Below, one piece after another: positions 1 through 7,864 of a DNA stretch of 18,179 bases. The notes below the pieces were generated by a model. It was not told the DNA's origin, did no database searches, and saw only the letters and a program-made list of their open reading frames with translations. The translations under genes were made by a program, and so were the position numbers. Source of the DNA: Candidatus Pelagibacterales bacterium (GTDB taxonomy: Bacteria; Pseudomonadota; Alphaproteobacteria; Pelagibacterales; AG-422-B15); contig JADHQX010000013.1 of the NCBI GenBank assembly GCA_016777745.1, positions 1 to 18,179 of the forward strand. The letters run 5' to 3'. Within the stretch, counting starts at the first letter, position 1. Each line of letters starts with the position of its first letter.

Positions 1-896
1 ACTGCATAAACAGAGGATGTTGCAGTAATGAAAAGCCTGTTTCCCTTTAATCCCCCAAAACAAACATTTGATACTATCTCTGGGATTAAAATTTTACCAA
101 TTAAACAGCCGGCGCTATCGTAGCAATGGACTCCATCCATAGCACTCGTCCAGATACGATTGCCAGTGTCAATTCGAAAGCCGTCAAAATATCCCGCTGT
201 AGAAGTTGCAAAAATTTCTCCTACACCAAGCGTTTTGCCATCTGAATCTATCATATGGCGACGCATGTGCTGGGGGCCATTTGGTTCATGGGTGCCACCT
301 GTATCCGTAATGTATAATGCTGTTTCGTCGGGAGAAAAGGCTAGTCCATTGGGCTTGATATAGTCGGTGGCCATTGCCTCAATTTTTTGCGTTTCTGGAT
401 CCCAACGATACACATTGCAGGTCCCAATCTGACTTTCTGCACGGCAACCCTCGTAGTCCATTATTATACCATAGGTAGGGTCTGTGAACCAAATTGAACC
501 ATCAGATTTAACAACAACATCGTTTGGCGAATTGAGACGGGCGCCCCGATAGCTATCTGCAATGACTTTCAAGGTGCCATCAAATTCCGTTCGGCTAACA
601 CGGCGTGATAAATGTTCGCAAGAAATCAATCTCCCCTGCTGATCCATGGTATGTCCATTAGCGTTGTTTGAAGGATCGCGGAATACAGAAACGGTTCCAT
701 CTGTTTCATCCCAGCGCATAATGCGATTGTTGGGAATGTCTGACCAGATGAGATATCGACCTGCGGGAAAATATGCAGGCCCTTCAACCCAACGCCCGCC
801 AGACCAAAGGCGCTCAATTTTTGCATGACTTATTATACAATCTGCAAAAATTGGGTCGAGGATTTCATATCCGGTACCGTCAATCTTTCCAAACAT
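1..896 (-). CDS. SMP-30/gluconolactonase-family sugar lactonase (3' end outside window)
   Basis: Reading on the minus strand from ATG at 896-894 gives 298 open codons to the left edge, so the stop lies outside. The start is preceded by AAGGAA (908-913) at a suitable distance. It is a six-bladed beta-propeller of the SMP-30/LRE family, which hydrolyses aldono-lactones with a divalent metal. The usual metal ligands are visible: E38 in WVEGP, N125 in NSPNDV, N183 in KPNGLAF and D238 in GYFDGF. FTDPTYG (about 137-143) is another family signature. No signal peptide is seen, so it is probably cytoplasmic. It lies on the same strand as the FucU/ribokinase/ATPase group but 478 bases downstream, beyond an IS remnant. 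By context it probably opens a sugar lactone made by a dehydrogenase. The exact substrate cannot be read from the sequence. Confidence 0.9.
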   Translation of the reverse strand, partial: MFGKIDGTGYEILDPIFADCIISHAKIERLWSGGRWVEGPAYFPAGRYLIWSDIPNNRIMRWDETDGTVSVFRDPSNNANGHTMDQQGRLISCEHLSRRVSRTEFDGTLKVIADSYRGARLNSPNDVVVKSDGSIWFTDPTYGIIMDYEGCRAESQIGTCNVYRWDPETQKIEAMATDYIKPNGLAFSPDETALYITDTGGTHEPNGPQHMRRHMIDSDGKTLGVGEIFATSTAGYFDGFRIDTGNRIWTSAMDGVHCYDSAGCLIGKILIPEIVSNVCFGGLKGNRLFITATSSVYA

Positions 897-1374
897 AATG
901 TATTTTCCTTGTTGTTGAGGCGAATGATCCCTTAACCATTCTAGCTGATTTAGCCACCAAGCACACTTGGGTCTTGGCCGGAATGGCTTGCTAGTTATCC
1001 AAATTGTTACCTTTTATCTACATCAACGCAAAGTAAACGGACGGTTTGCTCCAGAACAATAGCAAAAGTTTTGTCAGACAAATAAAATCCCGCATCGGAT
1101 TGCAGGCGGAGCTTGAAGCTATGCGCCTAATAATTGGCGCCACTCATCAAGAGCAGCAGCATTGTTAACTTCATTATGGCTTTGCATTACGAAGCTAAAG
1201 TGGGAACCAATCACACAGAATTGCAGCAAGCCAAATAATCTCTGGGCTTATTTGATAGTCACAAAATGGGCTGAGCTTTGTCACTCAAGGATGCTGAGTG
1301 GTCGAGATGCCCACTTCAAGTAATTTTGCTCTGGCAGTTCTACGAATAGGAAAGTTCATCAAACCCTTGGGGAT
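897..1374. other. Intergenic gap with decayed insertion-sequence remnant
   Basis: This is the only long non-coding stretch in the window. No intact gene is seen on either strand. The part from about 1174 to 1284 encodes, on the minus strand, a degraded IS6-like transposase N-terminus (separate entry). Near its two ends, 1049-1068 and 1322-1336, there are loosely matching inverted sequences: TTTTGCT followed by CTGG, read inward on opposite strands. These could be worn terminal repeats, but this is weak. The SMP-30 gene's ribosome binding site lies at 908-913. A promoter for that gene may be here, but I cannot place one. Confidence 0.6.
1174..1284 (-). pseudogene. Remnant of IS6-family transposase N-terminus
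   Basis: Reading on the minus strand from GTG at 1284-1282 gives 29 residues that resemble the start of IS6-family transposases found in alphaproteobacteria: TKLSPF, then SPEIIWLAAIL, then WFPL. That family typically reads SPEIIRLAV...FPLSLRNVEDLL (from memory). Here the serine codon after FPL is a TAG stop (1195-1197), and the same frame continues with LRN before further stops (TAA at 1174-1176). The DDE catalytic core and the rest of the gene are absent, so this is a non-functional fragment. It sits between the ribokinase-like gene and the SMP-30 gene. The family call rests on recalled motifs over about 35 residues. Confidence 0.6.
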
Positions 1375-2295
1375 CTAATTTCGTAATAGCGATTCAATTT
1401 CTTTCCGGGTAGGCATTGAGGGTGCTGTACCCGGTCGAGTTACAGATATAGCCGCGGTTGCTGTGCCAAAACGGATCGCCTCAAGTGGTGAGTGGCCTTC
1501 CGCAATGGCAACTGCAAAACCACCATTGAAAGCATCGCCCGCACCAGTCGTCTCAACCACTGGGCCTGCGTTGATTGCAGGCACGTGCACTGAGTTGCTT
1601 CCATCGTGATAAAGGCAGCCATTCTCACCGAGCGTAATTATGGCTCCACCTGCACCTTTGGCGAGCAATGCTTCGGCTGCAGCAACCGCATCTTTCGGTG
1701 AGTTGACTGTGATTCCAGTGATTGTTTCTGCTTCGATTTCATTTGGGGTCACAAAATCGCATAAAGCAATCATGGAGGTAGGTAGCTCTACAGCCGGTGC
1801 TGGATTGAGGATTGTAGTTGCGCCAGCTTTTCGAGCGCAGGCCAATGCGTATTCAGCGGCATCTATTGGTTGCTCAAGTTGAGTCATTAAGACTTTGCAA
1901 TGCTTTATGACTTCGGCGTGACTATCGATATCTGAACGATTGATTGTTGCGGCAGCACCTGGACATACAATAATGGCATTATCCCCAGTGTTTTCATCAA
2001 CAAAGATGTAAGCAGCACCCGTGTAGTCATCAGCATGCTGCGTAGCCAGAGACGTCACCCCCGCTTTTTTCCAGGTTGCCAATGCCATATCGGCAAATGG
2101 GTCCTTCCCAAGTTTCGTGATGAAGCCTACCGAAGCGCCAGCCATTCCAGCAGCGACGGATTGATTAGATCCTTTCCCACCCGGACCGAGTGCAAAGGAC
2201 TGCCCAAGGATGGTTTCTCCCAGCCGTGGTTGACGTTGGGCTCGATATGCCGTGTCAGCGACAAAAACCCCTAGAATAACTATATCAAGGGTCAT
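1375..2295 (-). CDS. Ribokinase-like PfkB sugar kinase
   Basis: The 306-residue length is normal for ribokinase. The PfkB fold signatures are complete: GPGGKGSNQ (37-45) in the sugar-binding region, NPAPA (164-168), PNE (184-186, the Mg/phosphate motif) and TTGAGDAFNGG (249-259), where D254 is the expected catalytic base and GAGD forms the anion hole. The C-terminal VTRPGTAPSMPT tail is present. The enzyme would transfer phosphate from ATP to a sugar in the cytoplasm. Its ATG overlaps the TGA of the upstream fucU-like gene in an ATGA (2292-2295), so the two are translationally coupled and follow the transporter ATPase on one transcript. Pairing with a RbsD/FucU mutarotase recalls the rbsDK arrangement, but the mutarotase is more FucU-like, so ribose is not assured as the substrate. 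Confidence 0.9.
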   Translation of the reverse strand: MTLDIVILGVFVADTAYRAQRQPRLGETILGQSFALGPGGKGSNQSVAAGMAGASVGFITKLGKDPFADMALATWKKAGVTSLATQHADDYTGAAYIFVDENTGDNAIIVCPGAAATINRSDIDSHAEVIKHCKVLMTQLEQPIDAAEYALACARKAGATTILNPAPAVELPTSMIALCDFVTPNEIEAETITGITVNSPKDAVAAAEALLAKGAGGAIITLGENGCLYHDGSNSVHVPAINAGPVVETTGAGDAFNGGFAVAIAEGHSPLEAIRFGTATAAISVTRPGTAPSMPTRKEIESLLRN

Positions 2296-2744
2296 TCGTC
2301 TGGCCCAACAACGCCTTTACGCAGGATAAAGCAGCCATAAAACCGGCGTTCGCCCGTTTGAATTACCGCATAACTCTTGCGTGCCAGATCGTAAAAGGCG
2401 AACCGCTCAACGCTTATCATTGGGCGGGGTTTCCCTTCAGCGAGGTTGATCTGATCTTGCACTTCTTGTTGGGTCGCTGGTAGCTCATCTGGGGCGCCAA
2501 CAACCTCCATGCGCATCGCAAAATCATCCACAAAGGTATCCAATGGCAGAACTGAAAGGATGGAGCCTATTGCCTCGCCGCATGTCAGGTTCTCCATACG
2601 CAAGAGGGTGCCAAGACCCGTATGCCGCGCTACACTTTCTGCCGGAAAGTTTGTATCGCAAATCACCAATGCATCTCCATGGCCCATGGAGCGCAAGCAA
2701 TGCAGCACATCAGCGTTCAATTTGGAATCAATCCCTTTTAACAT
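2292..2744 (-). CDS. fucU: FucU/RbsD-family sugar mutarotase
   Basis: This 150-residue protein belongs to the FucU/RbsD family, which interconverts alpha and beta anomers of free sugars such as L-fucose. Visible motifs are MGHGD (20-24, with the key histidine H22), D30 in CDTNFPA, and a strongly FucU-like C-terminal block RFAFYDLARKSYAVIQTGER (114-133). I chose the ATG at 2744 rather than the in-frame TTG at 2750. AGAGG lies about eight bases before the ATG but only two before the TTG, and MLKGID is the usual family start. The gene follows the ABC ATPase by 72 bases and overlaps the ribokinase-like gene by four. The C-terminal block fits L-fucose mutarotase better than RbsD. This supports an L-fucose-like substrate for the locus, in line with the dehydrogenase, lactonase and dehydratase to the right. 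Confidence 0.88.
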   Translation of the reverse strand: MLKGIDSKLNADVLHCLRSMGHGDALVICDTNFPAESVARHTGLGTLLRMENLTCGEAIGSILSVLPLDTFVDDFAMRMEVVGAPDELPATQQEVQDQINLAEGKPRPMISVERFAFYDLARKSYAVIQTGERRFYGCFILRKGVVGPDE

Positions 2745-2816
2745 GTTCAATACCTCTCACTGGTTTTCTAAACCTTACCCCCGGCTAAATTGCTTCAAAC
2801 TAACAAGAGTCAGACA

Positions 2817-3884
2817 TCACTCGAGCCTTTCGCCACTTTCCTTATCAAATATATGCACTTTATCTGGCTGAATTTCGAGAAATACTTCGTCGCCAGGTGC
2901 CAGCGCATGGCGCTCTCGGAAAACGGCTGTAATTTCTTGATCTTGAAACTGGAAAATTCCATGAATTTCAGAGCCCGTCGGCTCAACTACTCGTACCTTT
3001 GCTCGCAGTCCAACATCTGACAGTTTGAGGTGTTCAGGCCGGATACCTAAACTGATCCTTTTTCCAACAGCGAGCTCCTTGGACGCTGGAATATCTAATG
3101 TTGAACCGGCTAGCATAATCGTTGCGAACCCGCCTTTTAATGCAGTTACCTCACCGTTAAGGAGGTTCATGGAGGGAGAGCCGATAAAGCTGGCGACAAA
3201 CCTATTTTTGGGACGGTCATAGAGATCCAACGGACTGCCGACTTGTTCCACATGACCGCCATTCAGAACTACGATTTTGTCAGCCATGGTCATGGCTTCA
3301 ATCTGATCGTGTGTAACATAAATGGTTGTCGTTTGCAGGCGTTGATGCAGCTCTCGGATTTCTGCACGCATTTGCACACGCAGCTTAGCATCAAGGTTGG
3401 ATAAGGGTTCGTCAAAAAGGAAAACCTTTGGATTTCGTACAATAGCCCTACCCATCGCCACCCTTTGCCGCTGTCCCCCAGAAAGCGCGCGAGGATAGCG
3501 TGCGAGATAAGGTGTTAGGCCAAGTATTTCAGCTGCATCCGCAACCTGGCGTTTCACCTCAGCCTTGTTCATCTTTCGCAATTTCAAAGAAAAGCCCATG
3601 TTGGCTTCGACCGTTTTGTGCGGGTAGAGCGCGTAAGACTGAAACACCATCGCTATGTCACGTTGGCTTGGCGAAAGGTTGTTTACTCTTTGATTCCCGA
3701 TATTTACGTCGCCTGATGTGATTTCTTCTAGCCCAGCAATCATTCGCAAAAGGGTGGACTTACCGCATCCTGACGGGCCCACAAGCACCACAAACTCTCC
3801 ATCGGCAATATCCACGTCGATACCATGAATAACAGCTGTCTCACCGTACCTTTTGAATAATCTTCTTACCGAAACATCTGCCAT
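2817..3884 (-). CDS. CUT1-type sugar ABC transporter ATP-binding protein (MalK/UgpC-like)
   Basis: A 355-residue ATPase with the full motif set: Walker [10 protein letters not shown] (36-44), Q-loop at [10 protein letters not shown] (80-89), signature LSGGQRQRV (134-142), Walker B VFLFDEP (154-160), D-loop SNLDA and H-loop histidine H192 in VTHDQ. A C-terminal TOBE/OB-type regulatory domain follows (about 235-350), as in MalK and UgpC, which energise sugar importers at the inner membrane face. An in-frame GTG lies at 3890, but it falls inside the purine-rich GGGGTGG that would serve as ribosome binding site for the ATG at 3884, so I prefer the ATG. The gene is divergent from the binding protein and permeases across a 248-base region containing a shared operator, and heads a transcript with fucU and the ribokinase-like gene. 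It is very probably the ATPase of that importer. Confidence 0.93.
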   Translation of the reverse strand: MADVSVRRLFKRYGETAVIHGIDVDIADGEFVVLVGPSGCGKSTLLRMIAGLEEITSGDVNIGNQRVNNLSPSQRDIAMVFQSYALYPHKTVEANMGFSLKLRKMNKAEVKRQVADAAEILGLTPYLARYPRALSGGQRQRVAMGRAIVRNPKVFLFDEPLSNLDAKLRVQMRAEIRELHQRLQTTTIYVTHDQIEAMTMADKIVVLNGGHVEQVGSPLDLYDRPKNRFVASFIGSPSMNLLNGEVTALKGGFATIMLAGSTLDIPASKELAVGKRISLGIRPEHLKLSDVGLRAKVRVVEPTGSEIHGIFQFQDQEITAVFRERHALAPGDEVFLEIQPDKVHIFDKESGERLE

Positions 3885-3892
3885 TGCCACCC

Positions 3893-3902
3893 CAAAATTT
3901 TG
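3893..3902. promoter_or_regulatory. CAAAATTTTG palindrome upstream of the ATPase gene
   Basis: A perfect 10-base palindrome lies just upstream of the ATPase start. The same 10 bases recur at 13431-13440 in the other divergent promoter region. It could be a protein site, but AT-rich palindromes of this size also arise by chance. Confidence 0.2.
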
Positions 3903-3950
3903 CTATCGCTTTATGATCTGCCTATCTTAAGGTATAACTTTTGTCCAGTT

Positions 3951-3971
3951 CTGACATGACTAGCATGTTAG
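3951..3971. promoter_or_regulatory. Probable GntR operator in the transporter divergent promoter
   Basis: The inverted repeat has arms CTGACATG and CATGTTAG separated by ACTAG, with one mismatch over the 8-base arms. The 15 bases starting at 3959 (ACTAGCATGTTAGTT) match 13465-13479 with one difference, and the minus strand at 17869-17852 carries a similar sequence. The site lies between the divergent ATPase and binding-protein genes and so could control both. Assignment to the GntR/FCD regulator at 17150-17857 is an inference, based on the same motif lying over that gene's own start. Confidence 0.65.
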
Positions 3972-4132
3972 TTACTTGACAGATGCCAATTTTAGAACGA
4001 ACCTATTTTAGTATAGCAAAATCACGCGACTGCCATTGATGCCTTTGGCGTATAGTCACCGAACATACGAAACGCATTTAACAATGGCCGATTCTAAGAA
4101 GGACGACGTTTTACTGAAAGGGAGAAACTAAA

Positions 4133-5767
4133 ATGAAAGTCGAACACTATAACGCCATTATACACAAGCAAATGAGCCGGCGGAAAATGCTACAAGGCGC
4201 TGCAAGCGTTGGCGCAATTGCCGCGATGGGAGGCCTGTTCCCCAAACAAGTTGCCGCCGGTGGTCACTCTGCAGTGCGCGCCGAAATTTTGAAAATTCCG
4301 GGTGTTGGCGCCGGTTCACCGACTGACGCAGACTGGCAAAAAGTAGGTGACCTTTGCCTTGGGCCAACGAAAGAACGTGTGGCTGAAGGTGAATTTGAGG
4401 GGGTTGAGCTGACCTTTATGGGATTAAATAATCAAAACCTTCACAACTTCCTTTTCCGCGGGTTCTTAAAGCCTTGGGAGGCTTACACGGGCGCTAAGAT
4501 CAATTGGGTAGATCTCGCACAAGCAGACTACAATCCACGCCTGCAACAAGCGATTGCCACAGGCACAGTTGACTTCGATTTGATCGAAATGGGTGCCCCT
4601 TTTGAAGGTGACACAGCTGGAAAAGGCCTACTCGATGAAATGCCAGCCTGGGTCGAGGAGCAGATCGAGGCTGACGATCTTGTGAGCTACTTGCAGGCAC
4701 CAGTTGGGACCTGGAATGGTAAGAAATACCGTGTCACCATCGACGGCGATTGTCACACATTCTGCTATAGGACCGACTATTTTGGCGACGGCGCAATTGG
4801 TGGCGCATCTGTGCCCAAGACGTGGCAAGAGGTAAACGCTGCTTCTAAAGAGTTGATCGGCAAAGAAGACCCACTCACAGGGCTGCCTGCCCATGGTTAT
4901 CTTGATCCGCTCAAAGGCTGGGGTGGTTTCGGCTTCTACTTCCTAGAAAACCGCGCGGCGGCTTATGCCAAACACCCATCAGATCCGGCATGGTTGTTTG
5001 ACCCAGACACTATGAAGCCGCGGGTCAACAACCCGGCTTGGGTGCAAGCGATTCAAGACGTTCTTGATCTCATCGAAGCGGGTGCTTATCCTGCTGACCA
5101 AATCAACGCTGATCCAGGCACAACGGGCTTCCAGCAGTTTCTTGCTGGTACTGGTTCTATGTTGATGTGGTGGGGCGACATCGGTTCAAACGCACGCACC
5201 TCAGACACATCTGTGGTCGGCGATGTCGTTGGCTTTGGGATCAACCCCGGTTCTGATCGCGTTTACAACAGCCAAAGCGGCGCTTGGGAAAACACCTACA
5301 ATGAAGCACCTAACATGGCCTACCTCGGCTGGGGTGTTTACGTCACCAAGAACGTTCAGGGTGACGAGAAAAAACAAAAAGCCGCGTGGAGCGCAGCAGC
5401 GCATCTGGGCGGGAAAGACATTTCGCTTTGGATGTCAGCCTATCCATCCGGTTTCCAACCTTACCGGAACTCGCACTTCCAGTACGATGAATGGGAGGCA
5501 GCAGGATACGATCGTGCCTATATCGAGGACTACCTCGGCTCGAATGCAGACAGCTACAACCACGAGAATGCTGCTATCGAACCGCGTATCCCGGGTATTT
5601 TTCAGTACTACTCAGTTGCCGAAGATGAATTGGCGAAGGGTTATGCTGGTCAATACGGATCTGCTCAGGAAATCGGCGATGCCATCGCCGCCGCTTGGGA
5701 AAAGATTACAGATCAGATTGGCCGGGACAGTCAGATCGCGCTTTACAAAGCTTCACTTGGACTTTGA
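4133..5767 (+). CDS. Tat-exported extracellular sugar-binding protein of a CUT1 ABC importer
   Basis: This 544-residue protein binds the sugar in the periplasm and delivers it to the permeases encoded directly downstream. The N-terminus has a twin-arginine signal: SRRKMLQ (15-21), a hydrophobic stretch AASVGAIAAMGG, then a probable cleavage near QVAAGG (about residue 42). It would therefore be exported folded by Tat. The mature part has the aromatic-rich, low-cysteine character of family 1 solute-binding proteins. At over 500 residues it is larger than the usual 400-450 for CUT1 sugar-binding proteins, which may mean an oligosaccharide or an unusual ligand. GGGAG lies before the ATG at a good distance. 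A 12-base-pair hairpin follows the stop. Regulation is probably through the operator at 3951-3971. Ligand identity is not readable from the sequence. Confidence 0.88.
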   Translation: MKVEHYNAIIHKQMSRRKMLQGAASVGAIAAMGGLFPKQVAAGGHSAVRAEILKIPGVGAGSPTDADWQKVGDLCLGPTKERVAEGEFEGVELTFMGLNNQNLHNFLFRGFLKPWEAYTGAKINWVDLAQADYNPRLQQAIATGTVDFDLIEMGAPFEGDTAGKGLLDEMPAWVEEQIEADDLVSYLQAPVGTWNGKKYRVTIDGDCHTFCYRTDYFGDGAIGGASVPKTWQEVNAASKELIGKEDPLTGLPAHGYLDPLKGWGGFGFYFLENRAAAYAKHPSDPAWLFDPDTMKPRVNNPAWVQAIQDVLDLIEAGAYPADQINADPGTTGFQQFLAGTGSMLMWWGDIGSNARTSDTSVVGDVVGFGINPGSDRVYNSQSGAWENTYNEAPNMAYLGWGVYVTKNVQGDEKKQKAAWSAAAHLGGKDISLWMSAYPSGFQPYRNSHFQYDEWEAAGYDRAYIEDYLGSNADSYNHENAAIEPRIPGIFQYYSVAEDELAKGYAGQYGSAQEIGDAIAAAWEKITDQIGRDSQIALYKASLGL

Positions 5768-5776
5768 CCAAAACGT

Positions 5777-5805
5777 TCAGACCGCTGGGACATCCGGCGG
5801 TCTGA
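5777..5805 (+). terminator. Intercistronic stem-loop after the binding-protein gene
   Basis: The arms TCAGACCGCTGG (5777-5788) and CCGGCGGTCTGA (5794-5805) form a 12-base-pair stem with one G-U pair and a GACAT loop. It begins 10 bases after the stop codon of the binding-protein gene. There is no clean U-tract (CACTTTCTTCC follows), so it is more likely an mRNA-stabilising or partly terminating hairpin, which would keep binding-protein levels above permease levels, as is common in sugar ABC operons. Confidence 0.75.
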
Positions 5806-5836
5806 CACTTTCTTCCTAACCTGAGGTCACATCCCC

Positions 5837-6943
5837 ATGAATACCGCAGGCGATCTGCTTCACGTCGTAACCGCAGACAATATCTCTTACCAGCGAAGAC
5901 GTTTTGGCAAGCTGATAGTTTGGGGATCTGCTGCGCTAATGTTCTTTGTCGCAGGCTTACAAACTGCCGATCAAAACGGCTGGATCGACCTTGAGTTCGA
6001 GACATGGCGGCCAACCCTTTATGCCTATATTTTTTGGGGAATTTGCCTTTGCACAGGTCAGGTAATTGCGCGAGGCGAACATGGGAAACGTACCCTTTTT
6101 GTATTGCCTGCCGCGCTTTTTGTTGTGTCTATGGTGGTTTTTCCACTGCTATTTGGGTTGATTATAGCGTTTTCAGATTGGAACCTCGCGTCGCCTGATG
6201 GCAGGCAATTCAACGGCTGGAATAATATTCAACAAATGTGGGCTGACCCATTCTATTGGAACGCAATGCGCAACATGGTCTGGTATTCGCTCGCCATCAT
6301 CGTAGAATATGCCTTTGCCTTTGTTCTTGCGCTGTTATTGAATGCCCAGATTAAAGGGCGTAAATTCTTTCGAGTGGCGTTTTTGTTACCTCTGATGCTC
6401 TCGCCAGTTGCTGTTTCATGGATGATTGGCAAGTCGATGTTGGAAAATCGATTTGGCCCAATCGCACGTATGCTACGCGAAATGGGCGTGGACAATCCAT
6501 CTTTCTTTTCTTCACCCGAAATTGCTCGTCTCATGATCATGCTTATGGATGCGTGGACATACATTCCATTTATGATGATCATGATCCTTGCTGGACTCCA
6601 GGCCATTCCTAAAGAGTTGCATGAAGCCGCCGAGGTGGATGGCGCCAGCGCTTGGACACGGTTCTGGGAAGTGACATTCCCGTTGATGCTGCCAGTCTCG
6701 ATCACTGCAATCCTGATCCGCATTATTTTCAAATTAAAGCTTGCAGATATTATTATAAATGTCACCTCCGGCGGACCGGGCGGCGCCACCGATAGCGTCA
6801 CATCCTTCATTTTCCGCGAATACCGAGACCGGTCAAATGTCGGATACGGAACAATGCTCGCAATGTTTTATTTGGTGGTTATAGTTATTGCGATGACTAT
6901 CCTGATCAAGGGGGCGGACCGCTGGATGCGACCGAGATACTAA
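5837..6943 (+). CDS. CUT1-type sugar ABC transporter permease (MalF-like)
   Basis: This 368-residue membrane protein forms half of the import channel. The EAA loop that contacts the ATPase is EAAEVDGASAWTRFWEVTFP (263-282), with the conserved glycine at 269. Hydrophobic segments are visible near 26-43, 60-76, 87-113, 147-170, 180-198, 231-254, 284-302 and 339-357. The first two, before the usual LFVLPA start of the core, are extra compared with the six-helix CUT1 core, so about eight helices are likely. GAGG lies ten bases before the ATG. The gene follows the binding-protein gene by 69 bases, with the stem-loop between, and precedes the second permease by one base. Confidence 0.9.
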   Translation: MNTAGDLLHVVTADNISYQRRRFGKLIVWGSAALMFFVAGLQTADQNGWIDLEFETWRPTLYAYIFWGICLCTGQVIARGEHGKRTLFVLPAALFVVSMVVFPLLFGLIIAFSDWNLASPDGRQFNGWNNIQQMWADPFYWNAMRNMVWYSLAIIVEYAFAFVLALLLNAQIKGRKFFRVAFLLPLMLSPVAVSWMIGKSMLENRFGPIARMLREMGVDNPSFFSSPEIARLMIMLMDAWTYIPFMMIMILAGLQAIPKELHEAAEVDGASAWTRFWEVTFPLMLPVSITAILIRIIFKLKLADIIINVTSGGPGGATDSVTSFIFREYRDRSNVGYGTMLAMFYLVVIVIAMTILIKGADRWMRPRY

Positions 6944-6944
6944 G

Positions 6945-7862
6945 ATGTCAGATCAGATTTTCCACGATAGCAATGCAGATCGCGCCTTTAAGGCCAAGCG
7001 CTTTACGGGGCGGGCAGTAATCTATGGAATCCTAATCCTGTGGGCATTCATTGCTCTGTTCCCAATCTACTGGACTATCACGACCAGCTTCAAGATGGCC
7101 CCCGACGTGATGAAAGGAAATATCGTTCCCTACTGGGACTATAACCCGAGATGGTTGGGTTGGCGGTCGCTTGGGCTTTCGCCTGATACCATCGGCAATG
7201 AGAGCACCGTTCGGGCCGAGTTCCTGAAACGGTTTTGGAATTCTGTGGTTATTGCTGTATCGGCTTCGGTGATCGCCGTTGGTTTGGGCAGTTGCGCCGC
7301 TTACGGGCTATCGCGTTTCAATTATAAATTTGGGTTCATGCGAAATTCAGACATCTCTTTTTTCTTTCTCAGCCAATTAATACTGCCCCCAGTGGTTTTG
7401 GCCTTGCCCTTTCTCGTTCTCTACAAAGCTCTTGCCATGTTGGACACGCGGATTGGTTTGATTCTTCTATATACTTTAACAGTCTTGCCCATTGTCATCT
7501 GGATCATGCGCGATCAATTCAGTTCAATACCTTCTGAGTTGGAAGAAGCCGCTCTCGTCGATGGTTTGTCGATTTGGGGCGCATTCTTGACGATCATCTT
7601 GCCAATTGCGCTTCCTGGCATGGTCGCAGCTTTTATTCTATCTTTGGTTCTGACCTGGAACGAATACTTCTTTGCAGCTCTGTTGACGTCAAGCGATGCC
7701 AAAACATTGCCAGTGATGGTGGCCAGCCAAACCGGCAGTCAGGGCATAAGTTGGTGGTCTATGGCTGCGCTAAGTTTCGCCGCGATATTACCGTTGATCG
7801 TCATTGGCATTGCATTAGAGCGCTTTATCATCAAAGGAATGGCCGCAGGTGCTGTAAAGTAA
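6945..7862 (+). CDS. CUT1-type sugar ABC transporter permease (MalG-like)
   Basis: This 305-residue second permease subunit pairs with the product of the gene one base upstream. The EAA loop is EAALVDGLSIWGAFLTIILP (201-220), and the C-terminus ERFIIKGMAAGAVK is the classic ending of MalG-type subunits. About six transmembrane segments are visible: near 24-47, 98-123, 137-160, 170-188, 215-245 and 270-291. An extended periplasmic loop (about 50-95, rich in W, Y and P) follows the first helix. The stop codon is only two bases from the stop of the convergent isomerase-like gene, so there is no space for a terminator outside coding sequence. Confidence 0.92.
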   Translation: MSDQIFHDSNADRAFKAKRFTGRAVIYGILILWAFIALFPIYWTITTSFKMAPDVMKGNIVPYWDYNPRWLGWRSLGLSPDTIGNESTVRAEFLKRFWNSVVIAVSASVIAVGLGSCAAYGLSRFNYKFGFMRNSDISFFFLSQLILPPVVLALPFLVLYKALAMLDTRIGLILLYTLTVLPIVIWIMRDQFSSIPSELEEAALVDGLSIWGAFLTIILPIALPGMVAAFILSLVLTWNEYFFAALLTSSDAKTLPVMVASQTGSQGISWWSMAALSFAAILPLIVIGIALERFIIKGMAAGAVK

Positions 7863-7864
7863 GC

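Noticed and set aside
1119..1247. Minus-strand 42-codon frame ending NNAAALDEWRQLLGA
   Set aside because: It looks protein-like at its end but has no good start or ribosome site, and its first half lies in another frame over the transposase remnant.
1285..1359. Minus-strand 24-residue frame MNFPIRRTARAK with AAGGG upstream
   Set aside because: Possible small gene, but it abuts the IS remnant, has no recognisable family and may simply be the IS end region plus flank.
2509..2871. Plus-strand 120-codon frame over fucU
   Set aside because: It is antisense to the well-supported fucU gene and the end of the ATPase gene, with no family signal.
3976..3981. TTGACA as a -35 box for the binding-protein gene
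   Set aside because: No acceptable -10 hexamer at 16-19 bases downstream, so I do not call a promoter there.
5223..5819. Plus-strand 198-codon frame inside the binding-protein gene
   Set aside because: It is an out-of-frame shadow of the solute-binding protein, with composition unlike a protein (rich in T, R and S).
6253..6810. Minus-strand 185-codon frame opposite the first permease
   Set aside because: Antisense shadow of a hydrophobic membrane protein gene; no motif or ribosome site.
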